From Rana temporaria (lineage: Eukaryota; Chordata; Amphibia; Anura; Ranidae): a DNA stretch of 64,000 nucleotides. The stretch is taken from positions 461,725,143-461,789,142 of the forward strand of contig NC_053490.1 of NCBI RefSeq assembly GCF_905171775.1, written 5' to 3'. Every line of letters starts with the position of its first letter. Position 1 is the first letter of the stretch. Below are positions 46,152 through 57,245 of this stretch, one piece after another. A program made the translations under genes and the position numbers. The notes beneath the pieces were generated by a model. That model saw nothing but the letters and a program-made list of their open reading frames with translations, had not been told where the DNA came from and searched no databases.

Positions 46152-46522
46152 TTATATGTAAACATCCCTTGTAATAGAAAAAAAAGCATGACAGGACCTC
46201 TTAAATATGAGATCTGGGGTCAAAAAGTCCTCAAATCTCATATTTACACTACAATGCAATGATATGGAGATGGGTGGGGACCATCTTCCCCTCATCCGTC
46301 TCCATACCAAACAGGGAGAAAGAAGAACCCAATTTCCTCTGCCGCCACCGCCGATAAAGGTGATCTTGCGGCAAATCTGCCACAGAGACCACTTTTATCT
46401 TGAAGCAGACCGCCTGCTGAAGAAGAAGATACTGGGGTTATGGTAGCTAGTTGCTGCCATACGGATATCCCTCTTCAAAGTAGTGACGTTAAACTACGGC
46501 GGGCGGTGTCCTTAAGTGGGTA
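46152..46522 (-). repeat. Partial TTAA GATATC-family element, reversed
   Basis: It starts AACATCCCTTGTAATAG and ends GTCCTTAAGTGGGTAA, the reverse of the 5' half of 40731-41926. Confidence 0.6.
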
Positions 46523-47055
46523 ATGTGCTGCTTGTTGAGTCACTCCTTTGTTGCCTTGGCTGTGTTTTGGGTCATTGTCATGCTGGAAGGAGATTCTCAC
46601 CCAAGATTTGATGGTACATGGCCCTGTCCATCGTCTCTTTTGATGCAGTGAAGTGGTTCTGTCCCCTTAGCAGAAAAACACCCCCAAAGCATAATGTTTC
46701 CACCTTCATGTTTGACGGTGGGGATGGTGTTCTTGGGGTCATAGGCAGTATCCCTCCTCCTCCAAACACGGTGAGTTGAGTTGATGCCAAAGAGCCCGAT
46801 TTTAGTCTTATCTGACCACAACACTTTCACCCAGTTCTCCTCTGAATCATTCAGATGTTCATTGGCAAACTTCAGATGGGCCTGTACATGTGCTTTCTTG
46901 AGCAGGGGGACCTGGTGGGCCCTGCATGATTTCAGTCCTTCACAGCATAGTGTGTTACCAATTGTTTTCTTGGTGGCTATGGTCCCAGCTGCCTTGAGAT
47001 CATTGACAAGATTCTCCTGTGTAGTTCTGGGCTGATTCCTCACCATTCTGCTGCC
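46523..47055 (-). pseudogene. Tc1-like transposase fragment, central region
   Basis: On the minus strand a frame of about 149 codons (47046 to 46600) reads the Tc1 core. QPRTTQENLVNDL lies in the helix-turn-helix region, then VLWSDKTKIGLFG with the first catalytic aspartate, VWRRRDTAYDPKNTIPTVKH, and GGNIMLWGCFSAKG. The sequence continues in decayed form to 46523. The second aspartate and the final acidic residue are absent on this strand, so it is not functional. Confidence 0.88.
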
Positions 47056-47082
47056 CTCTGCTAGAAAGTTGTCAGTGGGAAG

Positions 47083-47136
47083 AAGGTTTACCCTTCAGCA
47101 TGACAATGACCCAAAGCACACGACAAAATGACCACA
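47083..47136 (+). pseudogene. Tc1-like transposase scrap in inverted orientation
   Basis: The plus strand reads RFTLQHDNDPKHTTK and then a stop. This is the Tc1 block with the second catalytic aspartate (QHDNDPKHT). It lies head to head with the minus-strand fragment, so an internal inversion or a second insertion occurred. Confidence 0.8.
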
Positions 47137-47759
47137 CAGTGTTTGAAGCATGGGTGTCACCAGGGTGGGGCCTGAGGGGGCCACGTCACCCCCAATTTTA
47201 CTGTGTGACCCCCTAAGTTAAGTACTGTACTGTAGTGTCTGTATTAATAACTGAAACAATGGCCGCCACCCGGCCAGCGCAGCGGCTGTCTGAGTTTCCG
47301 CCCGTGGCGCTGAATCATGACTCACTATTGTCAGACGTTGGGAGTTGTAGTCCGTGGCACCAGCTACGTGCTCAAGCTCAATGCTCCGGGGGGGTGGAGT
47401 CAGTCACTTTGAGGAGAGCAGCACAGCCAGCCTATCGCGTGCTACAACTCCCATTGCCGATGTAGTATATCATATTTTGCCCACCAGTGCCTCTGCCACA
47501 GGAAAAGGTAGGTCACTTTGTTTAAGGTATAAGCAGCGTCTCTCCCAACCTGCAGCTACACGGGCTGACCAAGCTGGTGGGTGGGGCGAGGGTGTGGCCA
47601 TCTTCACTTGCATGTACAGGTGGCTGCTGAAAATTCTACAGAACCTTGAAGGAGGAGCATAGATGGCGACCCCGGGAGGCTTCGCCTCCATCCATCCATA
47701 TGGTGAGTGACTCCTGAAGCAATTCCCTCCATGTGCAATTCTTCAGCTCCCCACTGTGG
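47137..47759. other. Intergenic spacer
   Basis: GC-rich, with short frames on both strands but nothing I recognise. Confidence 0.4.
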
Positions 47760-48962
47760 TTAGCACTTAGCACACTTTATGCTCCCCCCTGTATACTGGT
47801 GACTGCCCCCCATATACTGCTCCCCATTGTATAATAGTCATTGCTCCCCCCTGTATACTGTATAATTATTTATTTAGATTGTATTTTATTATTATATTTT
47901 AAGGCCCATATATTGCTCACTGCTTTCCCTCCACACTGTATACTGCCCACTGCTGTTCCCCTGTATACTGCTCACTGCCCCTCACCCCCATTTATACTGT
48001 TCACTGCCTCCCCATTATATACTAAACCACCCCCCTCCCCTGTATACTGCTCATTGCATCCTCCACTATATACTGCTCCCTCCGTATACTACTCCACTAT
48101 ATACTACTCCCCCATATACTGCTTCCCCATATACTGCTACCCTCCACTATATACTGCTCCCTGTATACTGCTCCAGTCCACTATATACTGCTCCCTGTAT
48201 ACTGCTCCAGTCCCCTATATATACTGCTCCCCGTATACTGCTCCAGTCCCCTATATACTGCTCCCCCTCCACTATATACTGCTCCCCTCTACTATATACT
48301 GCTCCCCCATATACTGCTCCCCTCCATTATATACTGCTCCCCCCACTATATACTGCTCCCCGTATACTGCTCCAGTCCACTATATACTGCTCACTCGTAT
48401 ACTGCTCCCCCATTGTATACTGCTCCAGTCCACTATATACTGCTCCCCCTGTATACTGCTCTCCCATATACTGCTCCCCCCACTATATACTGCTCCCCCA
48501 TTGTATACGGCTCCCCTCACTGTATACTACTCCCCCCAACTATATACTGTTCCCCCCATTTTATACTGCTCCCCCCATTGTATACTGCTCCCCCCGCATA
48601 CTGCTCTCCTCCACTATATAGTGCTCCCCCCGTATACTGCTCCCCTCCACTGTATACTGCTCCCCTCCATTATATACTGCTCCCCTCCACTATATACTGC
48701 TCCCCCGTATACTGCTCCCCTCCACTATATAGTGCTCCCCCCGTATAATGCTTCCCCCGTATACTGCTCCCCTCCACTGTATACTGCTCCCCTCCATTAT
48801 ATACTGCTCCCCTCCACTATATACTGCTCATTGCTCCCCTTGTATACTGCTCCCCTCCACTATATACTGCTCCCTCTGTATATTGCTCACTACTCCCCCC
48901 CCACTGTATACTGCCCACTGCCCATCCTCCCCCATATACTGCTCCTCATCTTCCACCCCATC
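47760..48962. repeat. 1.2 kb minisatellite (TATACTGCTCCCC)
   Basis: Some sixty variable units of 13-23 bp built from ATATACTGCTCCCCTCCACT. The 377-codon frame, and shorter overlapping ones, are repeat artefacts rich in Y, T, A, P, L and I. Confidence 0.9.
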
Positions 48963-48971
48963 CTCTCACAC

Positions 48972-49273
48972 TAGGGTGACCACATTTCCAAACTGCCATT
49001 CAGGGACACCCCCCCCCCCCCTTCCTAAAAAAATATAACTTTTTACAAAAAAAAAATTGTGCCCCCCCCCCCCCATGGTTTTTACCGGTACATCCTGGGA
49101 CCTGTAGTTCTTCACTAGTTTTTATTTTAATTCTGCACTGATTGTCTTTGAAATTACCCCTGCCCCCTAGTAAATCCAATCTGGGGACAAAACCAGGGAC
49201 AGACTTGGTCCGGGGACAGTGTCCTCAATCAGGGGACTGTCCCCTGAAACTGGGGATGTCTGGTCACCCTACT
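48972..49273. mobile_element. TAGGGTGACCA-ended miniature element
   Basis: CTAGGGTGACCACATTTCC at the left and GGATGTCTGGTCACCCTA at the right are inverted ends of a widespread vertebrate DNA-element class. The inside repeats GGGACAGTGTCC- and GGGGACTGTCCCC-like words. Confidence 0.65.
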
Positions 49274-49339
49274 ATATATAGATAAAACAGACTCGCGGTA
49301 CAATAACATGTCATAATTACCCGGAGCACTGTCATATTC

Positions 49340-49412
49340 TTGGAGAGGTTATGGTTCTGCGGTATGGTGCCTGCCCTCCGTGTGCCAGACTCTGGGTTCA
49401 ACCCCCGGACGG
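49340..49412 (+). repeat. tRNA-like sequence, possible SINE head
   Basis: GGGTTCAACCCCCGG at about 49393-49407 is a good RNA polymerase III B box. A weaker A-box-like TATGGTTCTGCGG lies about 40 bp upstream. It does not fold into a convincing tRNA by eye and is followed by ordinary sequence and poly(T). Confidence 0.35.
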
Positions 49413-50280
49413 TCCATGGGGCCCAGCGTCACTTGACGTGGCCATCTCTCCCCCATTTTAAACCTCAAATCTACCCTTTTTTTTTTTTTTTTGCCCAAAT
49501 TCACAATACTTACACAAAATACTACTAAATCACACCTTTTCACAACAAAAATACGCACAACAACAATTGCGCGCTCGTGCCACGTGGCTCCCAAACAAAA
49601 TTCACCTCCTTTTTTTACACCCAAATACACCTTTCTTTTAGTGCTATTGGATGATTTGTTTGCGCTATAAAAAAACATGCTATAAAACTGCACTGATTAC
49701 TGTGTAAATGTGACTGGCAGGGAAGGGGTTAACAGCAGGGGGTTAAATATGTTGCCTAGTGAGTGATTTTATCTGTAGGGGGAGGGGACTCACAAGGGGA
49801 GGAGACCGATGTGTGTGTTCCTCTGTAGTACTGGGAACACATATCGGTGTCTCCTCACCTCACAGGACTGTGGATGTATATGTTTACACACACAGATCCA
49901 TGGTCCTGCCGTGATTGTGGGCAATGGCAGGTGGGTGCCCGGCGGACATCGCGCCCGCCGGACACCGGGTCCCGAGCGATGCCGCGCCCACCCCCCAGGC
50001 GGCCGGGAAGCCCAGGGAGATCCCATCTGTGGACGTCATATGACAATGGGCGGGTAGGAAAGTGCCTAAAAGAGGTGGTGACATGTCGACAAAAAAAAAA
50101 AAAAGGGGGGGGGGGCATACTCCATGGACCACAGGGTAATTTTTCTGCAATCGCCTTTCTTTGTCTCCTATCTACCTGTCACCTGCCCTCTGAAGAGCGA
50201 TCACTTTTCAGAGGGCCAGCAAGGTCTGGTGTCGGTGCAAGCGTAGATGGGTTTTTCAGAGGCCTTTTCCACATGTTTTT
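49413..50280 (-). repeat. Reversed, decayed TTAA-family element and spacer
   Basis: 49560-49740 reads the family blocks backwards (CACGTGGCTCCCAAAC, CTGATTACTGTGTAAATG, GGCAGGGAAGGGGTTAA). A hairpin GGAGACCGATGTGTGTG with its complement lies at 49800-49853. No coding content. Confidence 0.5.
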
Positions 50281-50697
50281 CTCATATTTAGACTAAAATG
50301 CAATAATAAAAAAAAAATTATCATTTGAAAAAAATGACAACAGGAAAATATACCTTTTAAGAGGAAGTGATGTTTTGACGTTGCTTCCGCCCTGCTATGC
50401 TATGGAGACGGGTGGGGGCCATCTTGCCCTCACTCGTATCCAAGCCGTGCAGGAGGAAGGACCCGATCGCCTCCGCAGCTGCCGACGCCTCCGGTAAGCG
50501 GCGGAGGTCGCGGGAAAGCGGCGGGAGGGGGGGCCCCTCTTCCGTCACCGATAATGGTGATCTCGCGGTGAATCTACCGTGCAGACCACCGTTATTGTAA
50601 ACAGGACCGCTCACAGGAAAGGTGGATATCTCGGTTGTGGCAGCAGCTGCTGCCGTTACCGAGATATCCATCTTTAAAATGCAGACGTACTGTATAT
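50281..50697 (-). repeat. Partial TTAA GATATC-family element, reversed
   Basis: It contains CTTTTAAGAGGAAGTGATG, CCGCCCTGCTATGC and the GATATCTCGG/CCGAGATATC hairpin (about 50623-50670). A Tc1 element was inserted at its right side. 51446-51930 holds another, forward fragment of the same family. Confidence 0.65.
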
Positions 50698-50927
50698 ACA
50701 GTGATGAAAATAAGTATTTGAACACCCTGCTATTTTGCAAGTTCTCCCACTTGGAAATAATGGAGGGGTCTGAAATTGTTATCGTAGGTGCATGTCCACT
50801 GTGAGAGACATAATCAAAAAAAAATCCAGAAATCACAATGTATGATTTTTTTAACTATTTATTTGTATGATACAGCTGCAAATAAGTATTTGAACACCTG
50901 AGAAAAACAATGTTAATATTTGGTACA
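50698..50927 (-). mobile_element. Tc1-like element terminal region
   Basis: TACAGTGATGAAAATAAGTA starts the element (TA then CAGTG). GCAAATAAGTATTTGAACACC recurs at about 50879-50899 as an internal copy of the terminal motif. Confidence 0.8.
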
Positions 50928-51441
50928 TTAGCCTTTGTTTGCAATTACAGAGGTCAAACGTTTCTTGTAGTTTTTCACCAGGTTTGCACACACTGGAGGA
51001 GGGATTTTGGCCCACTCCTCCACACAGATCTTCTCTAGATCAGTCAGGTTTCTGGGCTGTCGCTGAGAAACACGGAGTTTGAGCTCCCTCCAAAGATTCT
51101 CTATTGGGTTTAGGTCTGGAGACTGGCTAGGCCACGCCAGAACCTTGATATGCTTCTTACAGAGCCACTCCTTGGTTATCCTGGCTGTGTGCTTCGGGTC
51201 ATTGTCATGTTGGAAGACCCAGCCTCGACCCATCTTCAAAGCTCGAACTGAGGGAAGGAGGTTGTTGCCCAAAATCTCGCAATACATGGCCCCGGTCATC
51301 CTCTCCTTAATACAGTGCAGTTGCCCTGTCCCATGTGCAGAAAAACACCCCCAAAGCATGATGCTACCACCCCCATGCTTCACAGTAGGGATGGTGTTCT
51401 TGGGATGGTACTCATCATTTTTCTTCCTCCAAACACGGTTA
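50928..51441 (-). pseudogene. Tc1-like transposase, C-terminal two thirds, frame intact
   Basis: 171 codons stay open on the minus strand, from TNRVWRKKNDEYHPKNTIPT through GGGSIMLWGCFSAHG, VFQHDNDPKHTA (second catalytic aspartate) and SQSPDLNPIENLW (third catalytic acidic residue), to the stop at 50928. The N-terminal helix-turn-helix region and first aspartate are lost beyond 51441, where TTAA-family sequence begins. Non-autonomous remnant, but younger-looking than the other two Tc1 fragments. Confidence 0.9.
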
Positions 51442-51445
51442 GTGG

Positions 51446-51930
51446 AATTATAAATAAGAAAACCAAAACATTTTTTTTAAAGTGCCCCGTCCGCACAAGT
51501 GAGGTATCGCCACGATCGTTAGAGCGAGAGCAATAATTCTAGCCCTAGACCTCCTCTATAACTCAAAAGATGCAACCTATAGAATTTTTTAAACGTCGCA
51601 TATGGAGATTTTTAAGGGTAAAAGTTTGACGCCATTCCACGAGCGGGCGCAATTTTGAAGCGTGACATGTTGGGCTAACTTTACTGTTGTCTTATTTTTT
51701 AATAAAAAAAAGTGTTTTTTTTTCCAAAAAAAGTGCGCTTGTAAGATCGCAGCGCAAATACGGTGTGACAAAAAGTATTGCAATGACTGCTATTTTATTC
51801 TCTAGGGTGTTAGAAAAAAAATATATATAATGTTTGGGAGTTCTAAGTAATTTTCTAGAAAAAAAACTGTTTTAATCTTGTAAACACCAAGTCTGAAAAA
51901 CAGGCAAGGTCCTAAATTAAATCATGAAAT
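51446..51930 (+). repeat. Partial TTAA GATATC-family element, 3' part
   Basis: It matches 41340-41926: GCCCCGTCC, GAGGTATCGCC, GATCGTTAGAGCGAGAGC, AAAGTGCGCTTGTAAG, GTGTGACAAAAAGTATTGC. Confidence 0.75.
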
Positions 51931-51969
51931 CCAGGAGAAAAAAATGGAAAGGATCTGAGACTAATCATA

Positions 51970-52132
51970 AACATCATCAGACAGTGTTTATTGCCTGTGG
52001 TTACATACATTTCATACAGAAACACTGGTCATACTTTCAACACATTCACTGTGTAGTGCAAATGCTAGAGTTTAAAAAAAAAGAAAGAGTGCAATCATTT
52101 TGCAATAGAAAAAGGCATACATTTTTTGTACC
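51970..52132 (-). terminator. 3' UTR and poly(A) signal of the unidentified gene
   Basis: On the minus strand AATAAA lies at 51992-51987, about 140 bases after the stop codon at 52133. This gives a short 3' UTR ending near 51970. Confidence 0.6.
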
Positions 52133-52318
52133 CTATAGTTGATCTACGTAGGTAACATTTTTTGGCAAGTTTTGTCCTCCTGCTTTCATGGCAGCTGTAT
52201 AGCGGGCGTCTGTCCGTCTTTTTATTGCTTGGGATAGTCTCTTTGATATTTTTGTTCTTTTGGGTTCTTCTATGTAATCTAGCTCATTTAATTCTAGTTC
52301 ACGGCCAAATAGTTCCAT
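52133..52318 (-). CDS. Terminal coding exon of an unidentified host gene
   Basis: 61 codons plus stop on the minus strand, preceded by a good acceptor (TTCTGATTTTAG at 52319-52330) and followed by a poly(A) signal. The product is charged and likely helical (ELFGRELELNELDYIEEPKR, then SQAIKRRTDARYTAAMKAGG), ending NVTYVDQL. The exon begins in phase 0, which matches the phase-0 end of the exon at 55309-55403. The codon use and lack of repeats look like a real gene. The initial ATG could be read as a start, but the splice phase agreement argues for an internal methionine. I do not recognise the family. A small axonemal or cytoskeletal coiled-coil protein is one possibility, without direct support. 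Confidence 0.65.
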   Translation of the reverse strand: MELFGRELELNELDYIEEPKRTKISKRLSQAIKRRTDARYTAAMKAGGQNLPKNVTYVDQL

Positions 52319-52676
52319 CTAAAATCAGAAAACATTGATTATGTCATTGCTTAGTTTAACATAAGAGGTGAAACAAATTAAAGTAAATTGAATGTTTTAT
52401 AGCAGTAGACCTATACTTAAAATTTAAAGTAAGAGGTATTCATTACACAACTATCTGTAACATAACAAAATGTGGAAAAATTGAAGTGCTGTGAATACTT
52501 TCCAGATCCACTGTACATCTAATTTGTTGTACATTGCGTTACAGATCAGGTGACTGCTAACGAGAGGTTAATTTGATCCTGTCACCTTACTGGAAGTAAA
52601 TATAAAACCTATTATTTGTACAAAAAAAGAAAGTAAGTGCCTCTTCTGCCACCTGCTGCTTTTTAGTTGAACATTT
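52319..52676 (-). other. Intron of the unidentified gene, with a Tc1-like end
   Basis: The intron runs 52319-55308. 52441-52515 holds the reverse of the terminus seen at 3393 (GTGAATACTTTCCAGATCC). Otherwise nothing. Confidence 0.55.
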
Positions 52677-53380
52677 GGCCAGATTCATAAAGAGTTACGC
52701 TGACGTAACTCAGAATCTGCTCCGTCCTAAGTTTAAGTGTATGCTCAAACTGAGATACACTTAAACCTATCTAAGATACGACGGCCTGCGCCGTCGTATC
52801 TTAGGGTGCAATATTTACGCTGGCCGCTAGGTGGCGCTTCCGTTGAGTTCTGCGTAGAATATGTAAATGACTAGATATGCCGATTCACGAACGTACGTGC
52901 ACCCGGCGCAGTAAAGATACACCGTTTCCGTAAGAGTTGCGCCGCGTAAAGATAAAGCTGCCCCCTAGCTGGCCTAGTCAATGTTAAGTATGGCCATCTT
53001 TCCCGCGTCGGAATTTGAAAAATTGACGTCGTTTGCGTAAGTAGTCCGTGAATGGGGCTGGACGTCATTTACGTTCACGTCGAAACCAATACGTCATTGC
53101 GGCGTACTTTGGAGCAATGCACACTGGGATATGTACACGGACGGCGCATGCCACCAAATGTCACCAAACATTAACATAAAACACATAAACATAAAACACG
53201 CCCCCCCATCCTCATTTGAATTAGGCGCGCTTACGCCGGCCCCATTTACGATACGCCGCCGTAAGTTAGGAGGCAAGTGCTTTGTGAATACAGTACTTGC
53301 CTCTCTGACTTAAGGCGGCATAGCGTAAATACGATACGCTACACCTCCTTAAAGATACGCTCCCCTACCTGAATCTGGCT
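52677..53380. mobile_element. GGCCAGATTCA-type miniature element, copy 6
   Basis: Ends GGCCAGATTCATAAAG and CCTGAATCTGGCT. Shares CACTTAAACCTATCTAAGAT and GCGCCGTCGTATCTTAG with copy 1. Lies in the intron. Confidence 0.68.
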
Positions 53381-53583
53381 AATTGTTTTTTTGGCGGTTG
53401 TGTGATTACAGTTTGATTGGTTCTTGGAGAAATTGGTTAAGCAGAAGGGAGGCTAGGCCTTAAATTGGGCGAAAAAACCTTCATAATGTTTTACTCTTGA
53501 GCACAATAGGCACATCTGAAATGGATTTTGATTCTGGCAGACCAATTTTCTTTCTTTGTTTGGCACCTATACGATCATACTCC
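53381..53583. other. Intronic spacer
   Basis: No feature recognised. It ends with CTCC, the possible target duplication of the next element. Confidence 0.4.
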
Positions 53584-55242
53584 TGTAGCCAAGTCCCGGG
53601 CCTCTCCAGGCCTAATGGTGACCTCCAGATTTAGGGACAGCTGACATCCTTCTATGTAGAGTGGGTTACAAGGTATGGTGGGTGCAAAGCAAGGTAGATT
53701 AATGGGCGCCAGACACTTCAGAACTGTGGGAGAGAGGGTTAGGGCCAGGACACCCTTTAGCAGTTGCAATGTTAATTGTCAGACTCCAAGATCTCTACAG
53801 GTAGAAAGCCATGCAGGGAAAGGCATCCTGCAAGACACCACATCTGCACGAGTAGGATCGCTATCTCTTATAGCAACAGTCTTGTAACAGTTTCTAACAT
53901 AAGTTGTAACAAACTCCTGTACTTCCTCTACAATCTCTTCCTGTAGATCTTCCTGTAGATCTTCACTCAACTGAGCTCCCAGTCTCTCTCACTAGACTTG
54001 CTGATCCACTGCCACTGGATGCCCTGAGCTCTTCCAAACTTCTCACACAGTATCTTCGTTAAGCGTCAAACCTGTGTCCCTGCTGGGTCCCTAGCTTGGC
54101 ACTTATACATACTCTTCAAGCATCACCCCATTAGCCTGCTTTGTCCCTGGCTTGACAGACAATACTACTCTGCAAACGTCACCTCCAATGGCTGGGTCCC
54201 TGGCTTGACACCTGCTGAAGTTTCCCAATTCTTCACCGTCCCCGGTTGGTGAGAGCACTGCTCTGGTACTTGCTTCAGCTACTCACAGTGGTCCCCGATA
54301 ACAAGGTGGATGGTCCCTTAGTGGCAACAGCTTCCCCTCTACCTCCAACCACGACTGGTTCTCCGGATGGCAGAACCATCACTTCTGGTTGCACCCCAAG
54401 CCACAGTCCCAACTAGCAGGTGAACCCTTAATATCACTCCCAGCTGGGATAGCGACATACTTGTACCATTCTGCTTGTAGTATCCGTGTAGGTTGGGCTG
54501 GTGAGACTACCTCAAGCAGGTGTTCCCCGCAACGTCTACAGATGATCCAAGGCCTCAGATGTGTAGCCAGACCGGAACACTTCCCGTAGATCAGTCCCAA
54601 GGCCTCATAGCCTCCAGCCATGTACATGGCAAGACTACCCTTTGGTGTATACCACATTCCGGTGCCAGTCAGAATGCTTTTTGACTTGCTCAAAGTCGAC
54701 ACCCGGAGCATACATCTTCCATAGTACTTCCGAACTCTTCTCCAACCCACAACCAGGCACTTCCTTATCCTCCACTGCATAGTGGGGGCTCCTCTCCCTG
54801 CCAACGTATTGGTGCAGATACTTTCTGAAAACTTTAGCGCCCGCCTTTCACATGCAGCGAAAGGCGGGCGGGATGGTCCTCAGGTCTCTGACCTAGCAGC
54901 CCAGGGCAGTACAACACACGTCCACCCTAGACAGCCGTCCAGGTGGCACAGAACCCTCATCACCTGACTCCACCCAAATAAATAGGCTCTCCCAGCAGGC
55001 CAAAGGACTCAAGAAAATCCCTGCCCATTGGCTAAGATACCCCATATACTCCTAATCTGTCCTTGCAATGCCCTTGTCTTATCTAATGCCACCAGGTACC
55101 CGACCACCTAGCAACAGAAGAGAGAAGTTCAGCAATTTAAGAATTAGGGCAAAGTCAGTTGACCTCCTAGCAATTGACCAAGGCAACTATCACTTGGCAA
55201 ATAAATTTAAGAGCAACCCTGCCTAAACATCAGGGTGCTACA
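53584..55242 (+). mobile_element. Putative solo LTR, 1.66 kb, in the intron
   Basis: It begins TGTAGC and ends GCTACA, a perfect 6-bp inverted terminus with TG...CA. CTCC flanks both sides (53580-53583, 55243-55246), a possible 4-bp duplication. AATAAA at 55200-55205 would serve plus-strand transcripts. Inside are a tandem CTTCCTGTAGAT duplication (53939-53962) and diverged repeats of GGGTCCCTGGCTTGACA (54070-54210). No ORF with a known domain. A long non-autonomous element is an alternative. Confidence 0.5.
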
Positions 55243-55308
55243 CTCCATATCTGACATGTACAGCAGTATTTAGTATATGCATCGATACAGTCCATAAAGA
55301 TACATTAC

Positions 55309-55403
55309 CTCTGCATTCTTAACATCCTCTTCATAGTTCTTCTGGTGTTTTCTTGTAATTCCATTCAATGTATCTTTTTCTGCTATAGTTCGGCCATTAA
55401 TGA
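55309..55403 (-). CDS. Penultimate coding exon of the unidentified host gene
   Basis: 95 bp between a strong acceptor (TTTTACTTTCACAG on the minus strand) and a donor (GCAGAG then GTAATG). Two bases of a split codon are followed by 31 codons, INGRTIAEKDTLNGITRKHQ and KNYEEDVKNAE, a charged helical stretch. It ends in phase 0 and joins in frame to 52133-52318. The upstream exon must end with one base of the split codon. I did not find it, and it may lie beyond 64000. Confidence 0.62.
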
Positions 55404-55800
55404 CTGTGAAAGTAAAAGTAAAATTACAAAAAAGTTTCAAATAATAAAAAAAAACTTTTTTGAAATAAGCATTAAAATTTGAATTATTTTTCCTGCTTAG
55501 TAATACTGTCATATTTGAAGGTGAGCCCCAACCAAGCAACGAATTACACAGATGAAATACATATAGGTTCGCTGTTTTACCTGTCAAAAGATTTGTAATT
55601 TTGTCCATTTACACAGCTCTGTCACACAACACAGTCCTGCCTGGCAGAGCAGTAGACCTATTTTTTTCTGCTGCAGTTTCATTTTCTCTCTTGGGGTTTG
55701 TAAATTATATATTTACTGGCCCTTTCCCCCACTCATCCTAAAACATCCTGCAGCAACAGCTGTCAGGAGAGGAGGGAAGCCAGCAGTGCTTCGGGGGGGG
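55404..55800. other. Intronic or intergenic spacer
   Basis: No feature recognised. A poly(G) run lies at 55794-55806. Confidence 0.4.
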
Positions 55801-56420
55801 GGGGGAGCCAGGTCAGTAGGGGGAATCTCTACTGCTATCAGGGCACCAATCCTTCTCTATCCTCCAGAACGGCGCAATCGCGGCTGTTAGCGCCGCGCGC
55901 GCGTGCACGCCCCTGAAGCGGGCTATTTAAACCTCTCCCCTTCCTGCACCTTTTCACAATATTCTAATATAATACTGCTGGCTTGTCACAGCGTTTGTTT
56001 GGTGTGTTCCTGGATCTTGGAAAACGTATCCTGTTTGTTCCTGATTACCTGACCTCGGCTCTGTTCCCCGGATTGCTGCTTTCTCCTAAACCTTGACCTC
56101 GGCTTGCTTACTGGACTGATTGATCTCACCCGCCCTTGACCTTTTGGCTTGAACTTTGGACTGTCCTGCCTCTCCGTGCTTCCTTGACCACAGCCTGTTT
56201 TCCGGATTACCCTCTGCTTCGTCCGATCCTGGTTCCCGGACCTCCTGGATTTCCCTGGTGTGCTTCTCGGCTACTTCCAGCGGACTACTGCCTGATTGGT
56301 TCTGTTCCACGCACCTGACCACCACCTTCCTATCAGTACCGGTGCCTCCTGGTGCGTCTTCCCCCCTGTCCTCACTCCAGGGGGCGGATCGCGCCAGGTC
56401 GCAAAGGGAGCCGCAAAAAC
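55801..56420 (+). repeat. GC-rich repeat with degenerate TTGACCTCGG tandem units
   Basis: After GCGCCGCGCGCGCGTGCACG (about 55889) and CTATTTAAACC comes a run of diverged units of about 40-60 bp, such as CTTGACCTCGGCTTGCTTACTGGA and CCTGACCTCGGCTCTG split over 55980-56300. It looks like a piece of a repetitive element, possibly LTR-derived. No coding frame was convincing. Confidence 0.4.
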
Positions 56421-56888
56421 AAATACATTTGGAGATTTGGAAGAGGCTGAGAGCAATAGAAGTTATTTTTTTACTGTAATGAGTTTTTTTTTTTTTTTTT
56501 TTAATGTCACACCTGAGGAAGAAGCATGAAGATACATACACTATTGACCAGCTGTAATGCAATTCACCAAATAATTAATGGCCATTGAAGTATTTACCCA
56601 ATTCCCAAAATGGAACAGAATCACATTCCATAAAAGAAGCTAAAGCACCTCAACCCAACACAAATATTCTTGCACAGGAGAGGCTCAATCCTGGGCAAAA
56701 GTAGTATTATTTTAAAATAAGGAATTTATACTTGAAAATATTTTTTTTTCTCTTTTTAAAACAAAATGTAGTGTCACTTTAATTTTCATGCTATTTTCAC
56801 CACTGTTTTGGGCTTAACTTTTTTTCTTGTCTGTTTTTACACAACGCATATTAGATTTGAAGTAGCATTATCTAAGTTGCATTTGTTT
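56421..56888. other. Spacer
   Basis: AT-rich, poly(T) at 56486-56503, nothing else recognised. Confidence 0.4.
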
Positions 56889-57243
56889 AACCACTTAAGA
56901 CCCGGACCTTTAGGCAGCTAATCAAAGTTTTTGCGATTCGGCACTGCGTCGCTTTATCTGACAATTGCACGGTCGTGCGACATGGCTCCCAAACAAAATT
57001 GGCGCCCTATTTTTCCCACAAATAGAGCTTTCTTTTGGTGGTATTTGATCACCTCTGCAGTTTTTATTTTTTGCGCTATAAACAAAAATAGATTTTTAAA
57101 AAAATTCAATATTTTTAACTTTTTGCTATAATAAATATCCCCCAAAAATATAAAAAAAAATCCTCAGCTTAGGCCGATACATATTCTTCTACCTATTTTT
57201 GGTAAATAATAAATAAATAAGCGTTTATCGGTTGGTTTGCGCA
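56889..57243 (-). repeat. Right half of a TTAA-family element, reversed
   Basis: TTAACCACTTAAGACCCGGACC followed by the family blocks read backwards, including ACATGGCTCCCAAAC and TTTGGTGGTATTTGATCACC, to GGTTTGCGCAAA. Confidence 0.75.
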
Positions 57244-57245
57244 AA

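Noticed and set aside
47841..49038. 377-, 111- and 96-codon proteins
   Set aside because: Translations of a 13-23 bp minisatellite.
49340..49412. Functional tRNA gene
   Set aside because: A good B box only. The arms do not pair into a cloverleaf by eye.
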